A DNA stretch of 64,000 nucleotides from Hyphomonas sp. (lineage in GTDB: Bacteria > Pseudomonadota > Alphaproteobacteria > Caulobacterales > Hyphomonadaceae), in contig NZ_CP051230.1 in NCBI RefSeq assembly GCF_017792385.1, forward strand, positions 2,418,001-2,482,000, written 5' to 3'. Positions within the stretch are counted from its first letter, which is position 1; every line of letters starts with the position of its first letter. The notes below the pieces were generated by a model. The model saw nothing but the letters and a program-made list of their open reading frames with translations, made no database searches and had not been told where the DNA came from. Of the stretch, positions 18,180-26,622 are shown piece after piece. Made by a program: the position numbers and the translations under genes.

Positions 18180-18989
18180 ATGACGACCACGTTCAGATCA
18201 CTTCTCTTTGTGCCCGGCGCGCGGCCGGACCGTTTCGACAAGGCCGCAGCAGCTGGTGCTGACACAATCATCATTGATCTGGAAGATGCGGTGTTGCCGG
18301 ACGACAAGGTAGCGGCCCGTGAGGCGGCGCTGGCCTGGCTCTTGGAAAAGGCCGGAACGGTGCGGGCAGGAATCCGGATCAATTCTCCGCGTACAGCGGA
18401 TGGGTGTGCAGATATCGCGGCCCTGGCTGCTGCCGGCGCAGAACCGAGTTTCATCATGGTGCCCAAGGCCGAAACCGGCATCGACATGGAGATCGTCTCC
18501 GAAGCCCTGTCGCGCAGCAATCTTGTCGCGGTCATAGAAAGTGGCCGCGCGGTGTCAAACGCCATGGAGATTGCTGCCGCAAGTGCCTTTGGCGTCCTGT
18601 TCGGCGGCGCGGATTTTTCAGCCAGCCTTGGTGCTGACCTGTCCAGCGCCCCGGCCATGAACTATGCGCGAGGAGCCATCGCAAGTGCTTGCGGCGCGGC
18701 GGGCGTGCCGGCCTATGATGTGCCCTTTCTCGACATATCCGACGAAGCCGGCCTGACCGCATCGACCGAGCAGGCCAAGGCGTTCGGGTTCTCCGGGCGC
18801 GCCTGTATCCACCCGAAACAGGTTGGCTGCGTCACATCTGTCTTCACGCCCACGGAGGCCGAGATCTCCGAAGCAAACGCCATCATCGCCGCACTCGAAT
18901 CCTCCAATGGGGGCGCTGTCCTCCACAAGGGGAAGCTGGTCGATCGTCCCATCATTCTTGCTGCGCAACGCATTCTGTCTCGCGCCTAA
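18180..18989 (+). CDS. CitE/HpcH-type CoA-thioester lyase
   Basis: This 269-residue TIM-barrel aldolase of the CitE-like branch begins MTTTFRSLLFVPGARPDRF. It shows the metal and substrate residues in IIIDLEDAV, the VPKAETG strand, the metal-binding LFGGADFSASLG segment and the family ending RACIHPKQV. Relatives cleave citramalyl-CoA, malyl-CoA or citryl-CoA to acetyl-CoA plus a keto acid. Adjacency to a MaoC-type hydratase and CaiB CoA-transferases resembles the gene set of itaconate/citramalate degradation. I use the ATG at 18180 because a longer form would start inside the palindrome and lose the operator arrangement. Confidence 0.87.
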   Translation: MTTTFRSLLFVPGARPDRFDKAAAAGADTIIIDLEDAVLPDDKVAAREAALAWLLEKAGTVRAGIRINSPRTADGCADIAALAAAGAEPSFIMVPKAETGIDMEIVSEALSRSNLVAVIESGRAVSNAMEIAAASAFGVLFGGADFSASLGADLSSAPAMNYARGAIASACGAAGVPAYDVPFLDISDEAGLTASTEQAKAFGFSGRACIHPKQVGCVTSVFTPTEAEISEANAIIAALESSNGGAVLHKGKLVDRPIILAAQRILSRA

Positions 18990-19009
18990 TTTCACGGAGC
19001 CCTTTCCCC

Positions 19010-19531
19010 ATGGTCCAGAACATAAAAGAGGTTGGTCCGAACCGCTATCGCGAAACCTTCGGCCGCTATTTCGAGGATTTTCAGCCCGGCGACATTTACG
19101 AACATCGTCCCGGAAAGACGGTCACCGAATATGACAACCATCTCTTCACGCTGCTGACACTGAACACGCATCCGATGCATTTCGATGCCGAATTCGCTGC
19201 CGCCAGCGAGTTCAAGAAGAACCTCGTCGTCAGCCCGTACACGCTCGCCCTGCTGATCGGCATGAGCGTGACCGATTGCAGCCAGAAGGCCATCGCCAAT
19301 CTCGGCATGGACGAGGTGAAGTTCACCGCGCCCGTCTTTGCCGGAGACACGCTGTACGGTGAAAGCGAGGTGCTGGAGAAGCGGGAAAGCAAGTCGCGCC
19401 CGGGTCAGGGGATCGTCACGATCGTGACCCGCGGGTTCAATCAGGACGGCAAGATGGTGTGCACCTTCAAGCGCAACATGCTGATCCCGTCGCGCGGCAA
19501 CGCCGTTGAAGACAAAGTCGGAAATTACTGA
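19010..19531 (+). CDS. MaoC-family acyl-CoA hydratase
   Basis: This 173-residue hot-dog-fold protein probably hydrates a 2-enoyl-CoA. The motif FEDFQPGDIYEH opens the domain. The hydratase segment with the catalytic His is visible as HPMHFDAEFA (about residues 56-66), followed by VVSPYTLALLIG. This form of the motif is close to mesaconyl/itaconyl-CoA hydratase relatives. It sits between the CitE-like lyase and an acyl-CoA dehydrogenase, exactly where a hydratase feeding the lyase would be expected. The enzyme type is clear; the substrate is inferred. Confidence 0.87.
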   Translation: MVQNIKEVGPNRYRETFGRYFEDFQPGDIYEHRPGKTVTEYDNHLFTLLTLNTHPMHFDAEFAAASEFKKNLVVSPYTLALLIGMSVTDCSQKAIANLGMDEVKFTAPVFAGDTLYGESEVLEKRESKSRPGQGIVTIVTRGFNQDGKMVCTFKRNMLIPSRGNAVEDKVGNY

Positions 19532-19541
19532 GGCGCCGAGA

Positions 19542-20726
19542 ATGACTGACACATTGAACGAAGATGATCGCCTGATGCTTGATGCCATTGGAAAATGGCT
19601 GGAGCAGAAAGTGAGACCCGTTGCCATGCAGATGGAGCATGATGACGAATATCCTCATGCGCTGGTCGAGGACATGAAGGAACTCGGCCTGTTCGGTGCG
19701 CTTATCGAGGAAGAGTATGGCGGCCTGAACCTGTCCGCCTCGCTCTATTCGAAGATCGTGACGTTGATCTCGGAAGAATGGATGAGCCTGAGCGGCATTT
19801 TCAATTCCCACCTGATGATGGCGATCATCGTGCAGAAATTCGGTACGCCGAAACAGAAGGAATACTGGCTTCCGAAATTCGCGACCGGTGAAATCCGTGG
19901 TGGACTTGCCTTGACCGAGCCGAATGCCGGCACCGATCTGCAGGCCCTGACAACGCGAGCGACGCGCGTGGGCGACAAATATGTCGTCGAAGGCGCCAAG
20001 ACCTGGATTTCAAACGCCATTCAGGGCAATTGCGCCGCGGCGCTGGTCAAGACAGACCCGGAGGCGCAGCCGCGCTACAAGGGCATGTCCATGCTGATCA
20101 CCCAGACCAAGACGGCGCCGGACACGGAGGATCATCTGCCGGGCGTTTCGAATGGCAAGAAGCTGGAGAAGCTTGGCTACAAGGGCATCGACTCTGGCGA
20201 ACTGATCTATAATGGCTATGAATGCGATGCCGAGCTGAGCCTTGTCGGCGGCGAGGAAGGCAAGGGCTTCTACATGGCAACTGGCGGCCTGGAAATCGGG
20301 CGCATCAATGTCGCGGCCCGTTCGGTCGGTATTGCCAAGCGCGCCCTGAAGGAATCGGTCGCCTATGCTCAGACCCGCAAGACCATGGGCAAGCCGATCT
20401 GCGAGCATCAGGCCATCCAGATGAAGCTGGGGGAAATGGGAGCCAAGGTCCGCGCCGCTGAACTCCTCGTCGAGGACGCGGCCCGCATGTTCGATCTCGG
20501 CCAGCGTGTCGACATGGAAGCCGGCATGGCCAAGTATTTCGCGTCGGAAGTCGCCGTATACTGTGCAACAGAAGCCATGCGCATCCATGGCGGTTACGGC
20601 TATTCCAAGGAGTATCCCATCGAACGCCTGTATCGTGATGCGCCGCTGATGTGCATCGGGGAAGGCACCAATGAGATGCAACGCATCATCATCGCCAAGC
20701 AACTCGTGAAACGGAATCCCGTATAA
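19542..20726 (+). CDS. Acyl-CoA dehydrogenase
   Basis: This 394-residue FAD enzyme oxidises an acyl-CoA to its 2-enoyl-CoA. It has the N-terminal helical domain, the FAD-contact segment GLALTEPNAGTD, WISNAIQGN, and the C-terminal domain with GGYGYSKEYPIERLYRDA. The catalytic Glu is in IGEGTNEMQR near the end (about residue 378). The start is the ATG at 19542, ten bases after the MaoC stop. Its stop overlaps the next gene's ATG by one base. It is likely to act on the same CoA intermediate that the CoA-transferases form. Confidence 0.93.
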   Translation: MTDTLNEDDRLMLDAIGKWLEQKVRPVAMQMEHDDEYPHALVEDMKELGLFGALIEEEYGGLNLSASLYSKIVTLISEEWMSLSGIFNSHLMMAIIVQKFGTPKQKEYWLPKFATGEIRGGLALTEPNAGTDLQALTTRATRVGDKYVVEGAKTWISNAIQGNCAAALVKTDPEAQPRYKGMSMLITQTKTAPDTEDHLPGVSNGKKLEKLGYKGIDSGELIYNGYECDAELSLVGGEEGKGFYMATGGLEIGRINVAARSVGIAKRALKESVAYAQTRKTMGKPICEHQAIQMKLGEMGAKVRAAELLVEDAARMFDLGQRVDMEAGMAKYFASEVAVYCATEAMRIHGGYGYSKEYPIERLYRDAPLMCIGEGTNEMQRIIIAKQLVKRNPV

Positions 20727-21865
20727 TGACCTTGCCCCTGGACGGAATCCGCATCCTTTCCGTGGAGCAGTATGGTGCCGGCCCGTACGGAACCATGCTG
20801 CTGGCGGACCTTGGTGCGGAAGTGATCAAGATCGAGGATGCCGGGCGGGGCGGGGACGTCTCGCGTTCGGTCGGCCCCTACATGCTGGGGGACGAGGACA
20901 GCCAGTTCTTCCAGACCTTCTCCAAGGGCAAGAAATCCGTCAGCCTCGACCTGAAGTCGGAGGCCGGACGCGACGCCTTCCACGCCCTTGTCCGGACGGC
21001 GGATGCCGTGGCGAACAATCTGCGCGGTGACCAGCCGGGAAAGCTGGGCCTGACCCATGATGCGCTGAAGGCGGTCAACCCGAAGATCGTCTGTGCGCAC
21101 CTTTCGGCCTATGGGCGGGAGGGCGAGCGCGCAGCCTGGCCGGGTTATGACTATTTGATGCAGGCAGAAGCCGGCTTCATGCTGATGACCGGCGAACCGG
21201 AAGGCCCTCCGGTCCGCTCCGGTCTGTCCATGGTGGATTTCCATACCGGAAGCCATCTGGCCACGGCGCTTCTGGCAGGCATTGTCGGGGCCCAGCGGAG
21301 CGGGGCAGGCTGCGATGTCGATGTCTGCCTGTTCGAGACAGCATTGCACCAGACGTCCTATCCGGCCACCTGGTATCTCAATGAAGGCCATGTGACCGGT
21401 CGGCTGCCGCGCGGCGCCCATCCCTCGATTGCGCCCTCGCAATTGTTCCGCACCCGGGATGGATGGTGCCTGCTGATGTGCCAGACGCCCAAATTCTGGG
21501 ACCTGTTCTGTGCCATTACCGGCGCGGATGCGCTGAAGGCGGATGAGCGGTTCGCCACCATCCCGGCGCGTCGGGAAAACCTTGCGGCCCTCACGGAGAA
21601 GATTGACGAGATCCTCTCCCACCGGACCACACAGGAATGGATGGACATTCTCGGCGGCAAGGTGCCCTTCGCCCCGGTGCTCGACATCGCGGGCGCCCTG
21701 GACAGCCCTTATCTGGAGTCGATCGGCATGATCGAAACCGTGGAACATCCCGAAGCGCCCGAAGGCCTGCGGACACTCGCGTCCCCTTTCCGTGTGAACG
21801 GGGACAGGGTCCGGTCAAGCCGGGCGCCAGCCTTGGGTGAGCACAATGAAGAGTTGCTGAAGTGA
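20726..21865 (+). CDS. Family III (CaiB/BaiF) CoA-transferase, copy 1
   Basis: This 379-residue CoA-transferase moves CoA between carboxylic acids such as succinate and the pathway acid. It shows the family's first motif EQYGAGPYGTMLLADLGAEV, KKSVSLDLK, and the catalytic Asp in MVDFHTGSH (about residue 169). It is coupled to the dehydrogenase by a TAATG overlap and to the next CaiB gene by a GTGA overlap, so the two CoA-transferases are translated together. They may form a heteromer or act on different acids; sequence alone cannot decide. Confidence 0.9.
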   Translation: MTLPLDGIRILSVEQYGAGPYGTMLLADLGAEVIKIEDAGRGGDVSRSVGPYMLGDEDSQFFQTFSKGKKSVSLDLKSEAGRDAFHALVRTADAVANNLRGDQPGKLGLTHDALKAVNPKIVCAHLSAYGREGERAAWPGYDYLMQAEAGFMLMTGEPEGPPVRSGLSMVDFHTGSHLATALLAGIVGAQRSGAGCDVDVCLFETALHQTSYPATWYLNEGHVTGRLPRGAHPSIAPSQLFRTRDGWCLLMCQTPKFWDLFCAITGADALKADERFATIPARRENLAALTEKIDEILSHRTTQEWMDILGGKVPFAPVLDIAGALDSPYLESIGMIETVEHPEAPEGLRTLASPFRVNGDRVRSSRAPALGEHNEELLK

Positions 21866-23028
21866 AACTGGACGGTCTGAAAGTTCTGGATTTGTCGGCC
21901 TTCCTGCCCGGGCCGCACATGACGATGATGATGGCGGACCATGGGGCCGACGTCATCATGATCGAGCCCGCCAATGGCCTCGGCGAGCCCGTCCGCGAGA
22001 TCGGCGAGAAGACCGCCGACGGCGTCTCCGTCTGGTTCCGCAACGTGGCGCGGGGAAAGCGGAGCCTGAAGCTGAACCTGAAGACCGAAGCGGGGCTGGA
22101 CCTGTTTCACAGGCTGGCCGCTCAGGCCGATGTCGTGGTGGAGGCGTTCCGGCCCGGAGTCGTCAAGCGGCTGGGCGTCGACTACGAAACCCTCAAGGCG
22201 CTGAACCCAAGCCTCGTTTATTGTTCGATCTCCGCATTCGGGCAGGACTCCTCCCTGGCCACGAAGCCGGCCCACGATCTGACCGTTCAGGGCCTCGCCG
22301 GACTGGTCGATCTGAACCGGGGGCAGGACGACCTTCCCGCCATGCCGAGCATTCCGTTTGCGGACGCCTCGGCCTCGCTGATGGCGCTTTCGGCAATTCT
22401 CATGGCACTGTACCGGCGAACGCAAACCGGTGAGGGCGACTATATCGACCTGTCCATGTTCGATGCGGCCATCGCCTGGACGCCGAATGTGCTGGGGCCA
22501 ACCTTCGCAGAGGGGCGGGCGCCGGTGCCCAAGGACATGCGCAGCTTTGGCGGCAGCGCAATGTACAATCTCTATCGGACCTCGGATGATGAATTCATCA
22601 TTCTTGGCGGCAGCGAAGTGAAGTTCGCGGAGAATTTGTTGACCGCCCTCGGGCGGGAAGACCTTGCGCCCTACGCCAAAGTGCCGCCCGGACCGGGGCA
22701 GGCACCGCTGAGGGAATTCTTCAAGGTCCGCTTTGCCGAGCGCACGCTGGCCGAGTGGAAGGAGTTCCTCGCAGGGGTCGATTGCTGCTGGAGCTGGGTT
22801 CGCAGCCTGCAGGAAGCGTTCGACGATCCGTTCACCGCGGAACGCGGCATGGTGTTCACCGATGCGGAGGGCAACCGCCATATCGGCCCGGCCATCAAGT
22901 TTGCAAACGAGCCGGCCCGGCCCGGTGCTGCAGTCCCCGCTTATGGGGAGCATTCGGAAGAAATTGCGAAATCGGTCGACCTGTCAGCCGAAGATGTGTC
23001 CGCCTTGAAGAAGGCCGGCAGCATCTAG
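21862..23028 (+). CDS. Family III (CaiB/BaiF) CoA-transferase, copy 2
   Basis: This 388-residue protein starts at GTG 21862, overlapping the stop of copy 1 by four bases. It has the family motifs FLPGPHMTMMMADHGADV and KRSLKLNLK, and the Asp region IPFADASASLMAL. Relative to copy 1 the loop around residues 240-300 is clearly different, including a CC pair in GVDCCWSW, so the two are not recent duplicates. It is the last gene of the plus-strand run; five bases separate its stop from the convergent GntR regulator. Confidence 0.9.
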   Translation: MKLDGLKVLDLSAFLPGPHMTMMMADHGADVIMIEPANGLGEPVREIGEKTADGVSVWFRNVARGKRSLKLNLKTEAGLDLFHRLAAQADVVVEAFRPGVVKRLGVDYETLKALNPSLVYCSISAFGQDSSLATKPAHDLTVQGLAGLVDLNRGQDDLPAMPSIPFADASASLMALSAILMALYRRTQTGEGDYIDLSMFDAAIAWTPNVLGPTFAEGRAPVPKDMRSFGGSAMYNLYRTSDDEFIILGGSEVKFAENLLTALGREDLAPYAKVPPGPGQAPLREFFKVRFAERTLAEWKEFLAGVDCCWSWVRSLQEAFDDPFTAERGMVFTDAEGNRHIGPAIKFANEPARPGAAVPAYGEHSEEIAKSVDLSAEDVSALKKAGSI

Positions 23029-23032
23029 GGAT

Positions 23033-23758
23033 CTAGGATCCGGTGGTGCGTGTCCGGTCGAGTTGCATCTCATACGCGAACCGGCCGGCCGGATGAAGGC
23101 TCTTGGAATACAGGATGATCCTGTCCGTGGAATCGTAATAGGTCCGGATGGTCATGAGTGCCGGGGATCCGGCATCGACCTTCAGCGCCTTTGCCTCCGT
23201 ACGATTGAGGGCTACGGCCTCCATGCGCTGGGTAACCCGGTTTACCGGAACGGCATGCGTTGTTTCGATCCATTCCGAAATCGAGGTGTCGAGCTGCTCG
23301 AGCGTCTCCTGATCCGGGGCAAGTTCGGACAGGGCGTAAATCGTTGTCAGCGCCAGTGGTGGAGCATCATCCTGGCGGCGCAAGCCGGTATAGACGTGAT
23401 AGTTTCCGTTCAGCCCATTCTTCGAGACCTCGTCCGGTGTCGCCGGCCGTTCTGACCCCAGTTCGAAATGTGCGTCGCGCGCATATTTCAGGATCGAGTC
23501 AAAATCTCCGATGGGCTGGGCGAAAGCGGGCGCGGCGAGATCGGCCACCACGGTGCCGGCGCCCCGGCGGCGTGCGATCAATCCCTCTTCCGAAAGAATG
23601 CGCAGGGCTTCGCGGGCCGTGTGTCGGGAAATGTCGTGGATTTCGCACAGTTCCAGTTCGGTCTTCAACTGGTCGCCGGGCTTCATCTTTCCGGACAGGA
23701 TATCCTGTTTCAACTGGTTCGCCAGTTCCCGGTAGCGAGGCAGGGTCTTTGAAGTCAT
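23033..23758 (-). CDS. GntR-family (HutC/UTRA) transcription regulator 1
   Basis: This 241-residue regulator starts at ATG 23758 (MTSKTLPRYREL); the frame is open much further upstream but no domain lies there. The N-terminal winged helix-turn-helix has the recognition helix DISRHTAREALRILSEEG and the wing RRRGAGTVV. The C-terminal UTRA ligand domain covers about residues 90-235, ending with the typical GRFAYEMQL. It is divergent from the MmgE/PrpD operon, whose promoter region holds both palindrome types, so it is a candidate reader of one of them. The recognition helix differs from the usual VSRxTVRxAL, which may fit the less common TTTGTCCGGACAAA dyad (inference). Confidence 0.9.
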   Translation of the reverse strand: MTSKTLPRYRELANQLKQDILSGKMKPGDQLKTELELCEIHDISRHTAREALRILSEEGLIARRRGAGTVVADLAAPAFAQPIGDFDSILKYARDAHFELGSERPATPDEVSKNGLNGNYHVYTGLRRQDDAPPLALTTIYALSELAPDQETLEQLDTSISEWIETTHAVPVNRVTQRMEAVALNRTEAKALKVDAGSPALMTIRTYYDSTDRIILYSKSLHPAGRFAYEMQLDRTRTTGS

Positions 23759-23921
23759 AAGCGCGGAGTTTCCCCGGTTTCGAACGAGTCGAACCGTCTG
23801 AGCATTGAACGGACGTAATCGGCCCCCTGCCGTGGAAACAGTCAAGACCTGCTGTTGCGAATGCAATCGGCAAGTCACTGTGTCCGCCACGATTTTTTGG
23901 GTTTTCATACGCGGTGGAGAT

Positions 23922-23946
23922 GATAGATATATCATATGTCCGGACA
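23922..23946. promoter_or_regulatory. Type A site 3 with type B site overlapping a start codon
   Basis: GATAGATATATCATAT (23922-23937, core GATATATC 23926-23933) runs into TGTCCGGACA (23937-23946). Their centres are 12 bases apart. The second dyad covers the ATG at 23936 of the first MmgE/PrpD gene. The region also serves as the upstream area of the divergent GntR regulator. Confidence 0.7.
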
Positions 23947-25249
23947 AATCCATCAGGAAACCTTGACCGAAGCTCTGGCCCGCCGATTGACGGTGGCCGT
24001 GGACGCAGACACACGTGCGCGCGCCGGGCTGCATCTGGCCGACTGGTTGGGGTGCGCCATTGCCGGGCGGATGCAACCGGCTGCGGAGACGGCGGCAATG
24101 GTCCGGCCCGAAGGCATGTCCGGCGACGCCTTTTATCTCGGCCTTCTCGGAAACATCCTGGAAATGGATGATGTGGACAAACGAGCGATCCTCCATCCCG
24201 GCCCTTCCATCATTCCCGCCGCGCTGGCGATGGTTCTGTCCACTCCGGACCTGCTGCCGCATCTGCCCGATGCGATTGTGTCGGGTTATGAGGCAACCAT
24301 TCGCCTCGGACGGGCTACCGGGCCGGGACATTACAGCCTCTGGCACACGACCGGCACCTGTGGGGCCATCGGCGCCGCCGCGGCATGCGCGCGGCTTTTG
24401 AATCTCGATGATTTGCATACAGCGCACGCACTTTCCCTCGCGATGAGCCAGGCGGCAGGTCTTTGGCAGACCCGTCACGAGCCCGGCAGCATGGGCAAGC
24501 AACTTCACACTGCGCACGCCGCCCGCGCCGGACTGGACGCGGCAAGACTGGCATCGGCGGGCTTTGCGGGTCCGCTTTCCATCCTCGAAGGGCAGCAGGG
24601 ATTCTTTGCGGCATGTGCCCCTCAGGCCAATTCGGCTGATATTCTGAAGTCCTATGATCATGACTGGCTGATCCATGAGGTCAGCTTCAAACCCTGGGCG
24701 GCCTGCCGCCATGCTCATGCTGCCATTGATGCCGCTCTTGAACTGCATGAGCGCGGGCTGGATGCGGATCAGATTGAGAAAATCCGTGTCGAGACATATG
24801 CGGATGCCCTGAAGTTTTGCGACAAGCCTGATCCGTCAACCACAATCGAGGCAAAGTTCTCGCTGCAGCACAGCGTGGCGGTGGTTCTGCGAAAGGGGCG
24901 GCCGGAGATTTCAGACTTCGACCCTGCCGCGATCGTCCGATCCGACAATGCCGGCTTGCGGGCCAAGGTAAGCGTCGCAAGCGCGGACCCCTACGAAGCC
25001 GCCTATCCGGCACAATACGGCGCTGCAGTGACTGTGACACTTGCGGATGGGCAGCAGGTCGTGGCCCAGGCGCCGGATGCTTTGGGCGATCCCGAAAATC
25101 CGCTGTCGGCTGAGGAGGTGCGTCAGAAGGCAATGGTCCTGATGCGCCATGCCGGGATGGATGAGTCTTCTGCGCAAGGCTTGCTGGATCATGCAGGTGC
25201 CTTGTCCGGAAACTTTCTGCCTGCTCTCCGGGAGGCGCTTCTCTCATGA
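23936..25249 (+). CDS. MmgE/PrpD-family protein, copy 1
   Basis: This 437-residue protein belongs to the family of 2-methylcitrate dehydratase, cis-aconitate decarboxylase and many uncharacterised catabolic lyases. Visible family features are an early DWLGCAIAG segment, the MDDVDKRAILHPGPSIIPAALA stretch (basic/His active-site region, here about residues 80-98) and FKPWAACRHAHAAIDAA near residue 248. The ATG at 23936 has no ribosome-binding site at normal distance; GGTGGAG lies about 18 bases away, and the start codon is inside an operator-like dyad, suggesting a short-leader or leaderless message. The next gene overlaps by four bases. Confidence 0.88.
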   Translation: MSGQIHQETLTEALARRLTVAVDADTRARAGLHLADWLGCAIAGRMQPAAETAAMVRPEGMSGDAFYLGLLGNILEMDDVDKRAILHPGPSIIPAALAMVLSTPDLLPHLPDAIVSGYEATIRLGRATGPGHYSLWHTTGTCGAIGAAAACARLLNLDDLHTAHALSLAMSQAAGLWQTRHEPGSMGKQLHTAHAARAGLDAARLASAGFAGPLSILEGQQGFFAACAPQANSADILKSYDHDWLIHEVSFKPWAACRHAHAAIDAALELHERGLDADQIEKIRVETYADALKFCDKPDPSTTIEAKFSLQHSVAVVLRKGRPEISDFDPAAIVRSDNAGLRAKVSVASADPYEAAYPAQYGAAVTVTLADGQQVVAQAPDALGDPENPLSAEEVRQKAMVLMRHAGMDESSAQGLLDHAGALSGNFLPALREALLS

Positions 25250-26622
25250 GCAATATCGATGTCTATGTGCAGCACGCGCTGACAACGCGGTTTGAAGATT
25301 TGCCGGACGCGGTGGTCGAGAAAACCGGGATCTTCCTGTTGGACAGTCTCGGGGTCGGGATTGCCGGGGCCGGAGCCAGTCTGGCCTCTGCCGTGCGAGC
25401 CAGCGCGCAGGGCTGGGGGCTTGGCACCGGTGCCCATGCCTGGGGACAGGAGGCGTTCGAAACCAGCGCGGCAACAGCCGCTTTCATCAATGCCTACCAG
25501 ATTCATTGCCAGGAATTCGATTGCGTTCACGAACCGGCGGTCGCCCATCCCATGGCAGTCATCCTGGCCACCTTGATGGCCGAGGTGGAATCCTCCCCAC
25601 GCGTCGTTTCAGGCCGGGAGCTGGCGGTAGCCATCGCGGTCGCGGTCGATCTGGCCGCAGGGCTCGGCATTGCCGCCACCAGTCCGATCCGGTTTTTCCG
25701 GCCAGCCAATGTGGGCATGTTCGGCGCGGTTCTGGCAGTGTCCCGGTTACGTGGATTTGATGCTTACCAGACCCGGAGTGCGCTCGGCCATGCGCTCGGC
25801 TTCTGTTCAGGTACGATGCAGGCGCACATCGAGGGAATGCCCACTCTTGCGCTGCAGGTGGCGAATGGTGCGCGCAGCGCGATCATGGCGGCCGACCTGA
25901 CCTCGGCAGGAATTCCGGGCCCTCAGGACAGTCTGGATGGTCCCTTTGGCTACCTGCGCCTGTTCGAGGAACAGGCTGATCTGACGCCGGTGGCGGCAAC
26001 GGTTGGAACCATCTGGCGGATCACGGAAGTCAGCCACAAACCCTTTCCGACAGGTCGCGCCGCGCATGGTGGCATCGTCCTGTTGCAGAAATTGCTGAAG
26101 CAGGGGCTCGACATCGCAGTTCTGGAGTCGCTGACCCTGACCGCGCCGCCCCTGATCCATCGTCTGGTTGGCCGTCCGATCACGCCGGATATGAGCGTCA
26201 GTTATGCGCGACTTTGCTTTCAATATGTCGGGGCCGTCACCCTGTCGAACGGAACAATCGGGCTCGGGGACTATACCGGCACTGCACTGGCCGACCCGCA
26301 GATACACGCGCTCGGGAAGAAGATCGCGGTCGTGGACGACGGATCTTTGGACCCGGCGGCATTTGCGCCCCAGTTTGCGCGGGCGCGAATGGCAGACGGC
26401 CGTGTGATCGAGGCAGATATAACATCCCTGTACGGTTCACCGGGTGATCCGATGGGGCGGGATGCCCAGATCGCCAAGTTCCGCGATTGCCTCCATTTCG
26501 GTTTCGGCCGTCCCATCGACGACGTCGCGAATACGTTGATCGACCTCATCGACAATCTGGAGACGCTCCAGGATTCCTCCCAACTCTCTCGCCTCGCGGC
26601 TGGAAAGGATTTTCACGCATGA
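25246..26622 (+). CDS. MmgE/PrpD-family protein, copy 2
   Basis: This 458-residue family member has only modest similarity to copy 1 (shared LLDSLGVGIAGAG, HEPAVAHP and KPFPTGRAAHGGI-type segments). The HCQEFDCVHEP stretch near residue 86 is the equivalent of the active-site His region. Tandem divergent MmgE/PrpD genes suggest a heteromer or two successive lyase/dehydratase steps. ATGA overlaps on both sides tie it to copy 1 and to the ligase, making one transcription unit of four genes. Confidence 0.88.
   Translation: MSNIDVYVQHALTTRFEDLPDAVVEKTGIFLLDSLGVGIAGAGASLASAVRASAQGWGLGTGAHAWGQEAFETSAATAAFINAYQIHCQEFDCVHEPAVAHPMAVILATLMAEVESSPRVVSGRELAVAIAVAVDLAAGLGIAATSPIRFFRPANVGMFGAVLAVSRLRGFDAYQTRSALGHALGFCSGTMQAHIEGMPTLALQVANGARSAIMAADLTSAGIPGPQDSLDGPFGYLRLFEEQADLTPVAATVGTIWRITEVSHKPFPTGRAAHGGIVLLQKLLKQGLDIAVLESLTLTAPPLIHRLVGRPITPDMSVSYARLCFQYVGAVTLSNGTIGLGDYTGTALADPQIHALGKKIAVVDDGSLDPAAFAPQFARARMADGRVIEADITSLYGSPGDPMGRDAQIAKFRDCLHFGFGRPIDDVANTLIDLIDNLETLQDSSQLSRLAAGKDFHA

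Noticed and set aside
20985..20995. GTCCGGAC inside coding regions as further type B sites
   Set aside because: The bare 8-base core occurs by chance in GC-rich genes (for example near 20990 and 38684) without the AT flanks TTT/AAA, so only intergenic copies were kept.
23759..24748. N-terminal extension of GntR regulator 1
   Set aside because: The upstream in-frame part is antisense to the first MmgE/PrpD gene, and the ATG at 23758 gives the exact HutC-family start.
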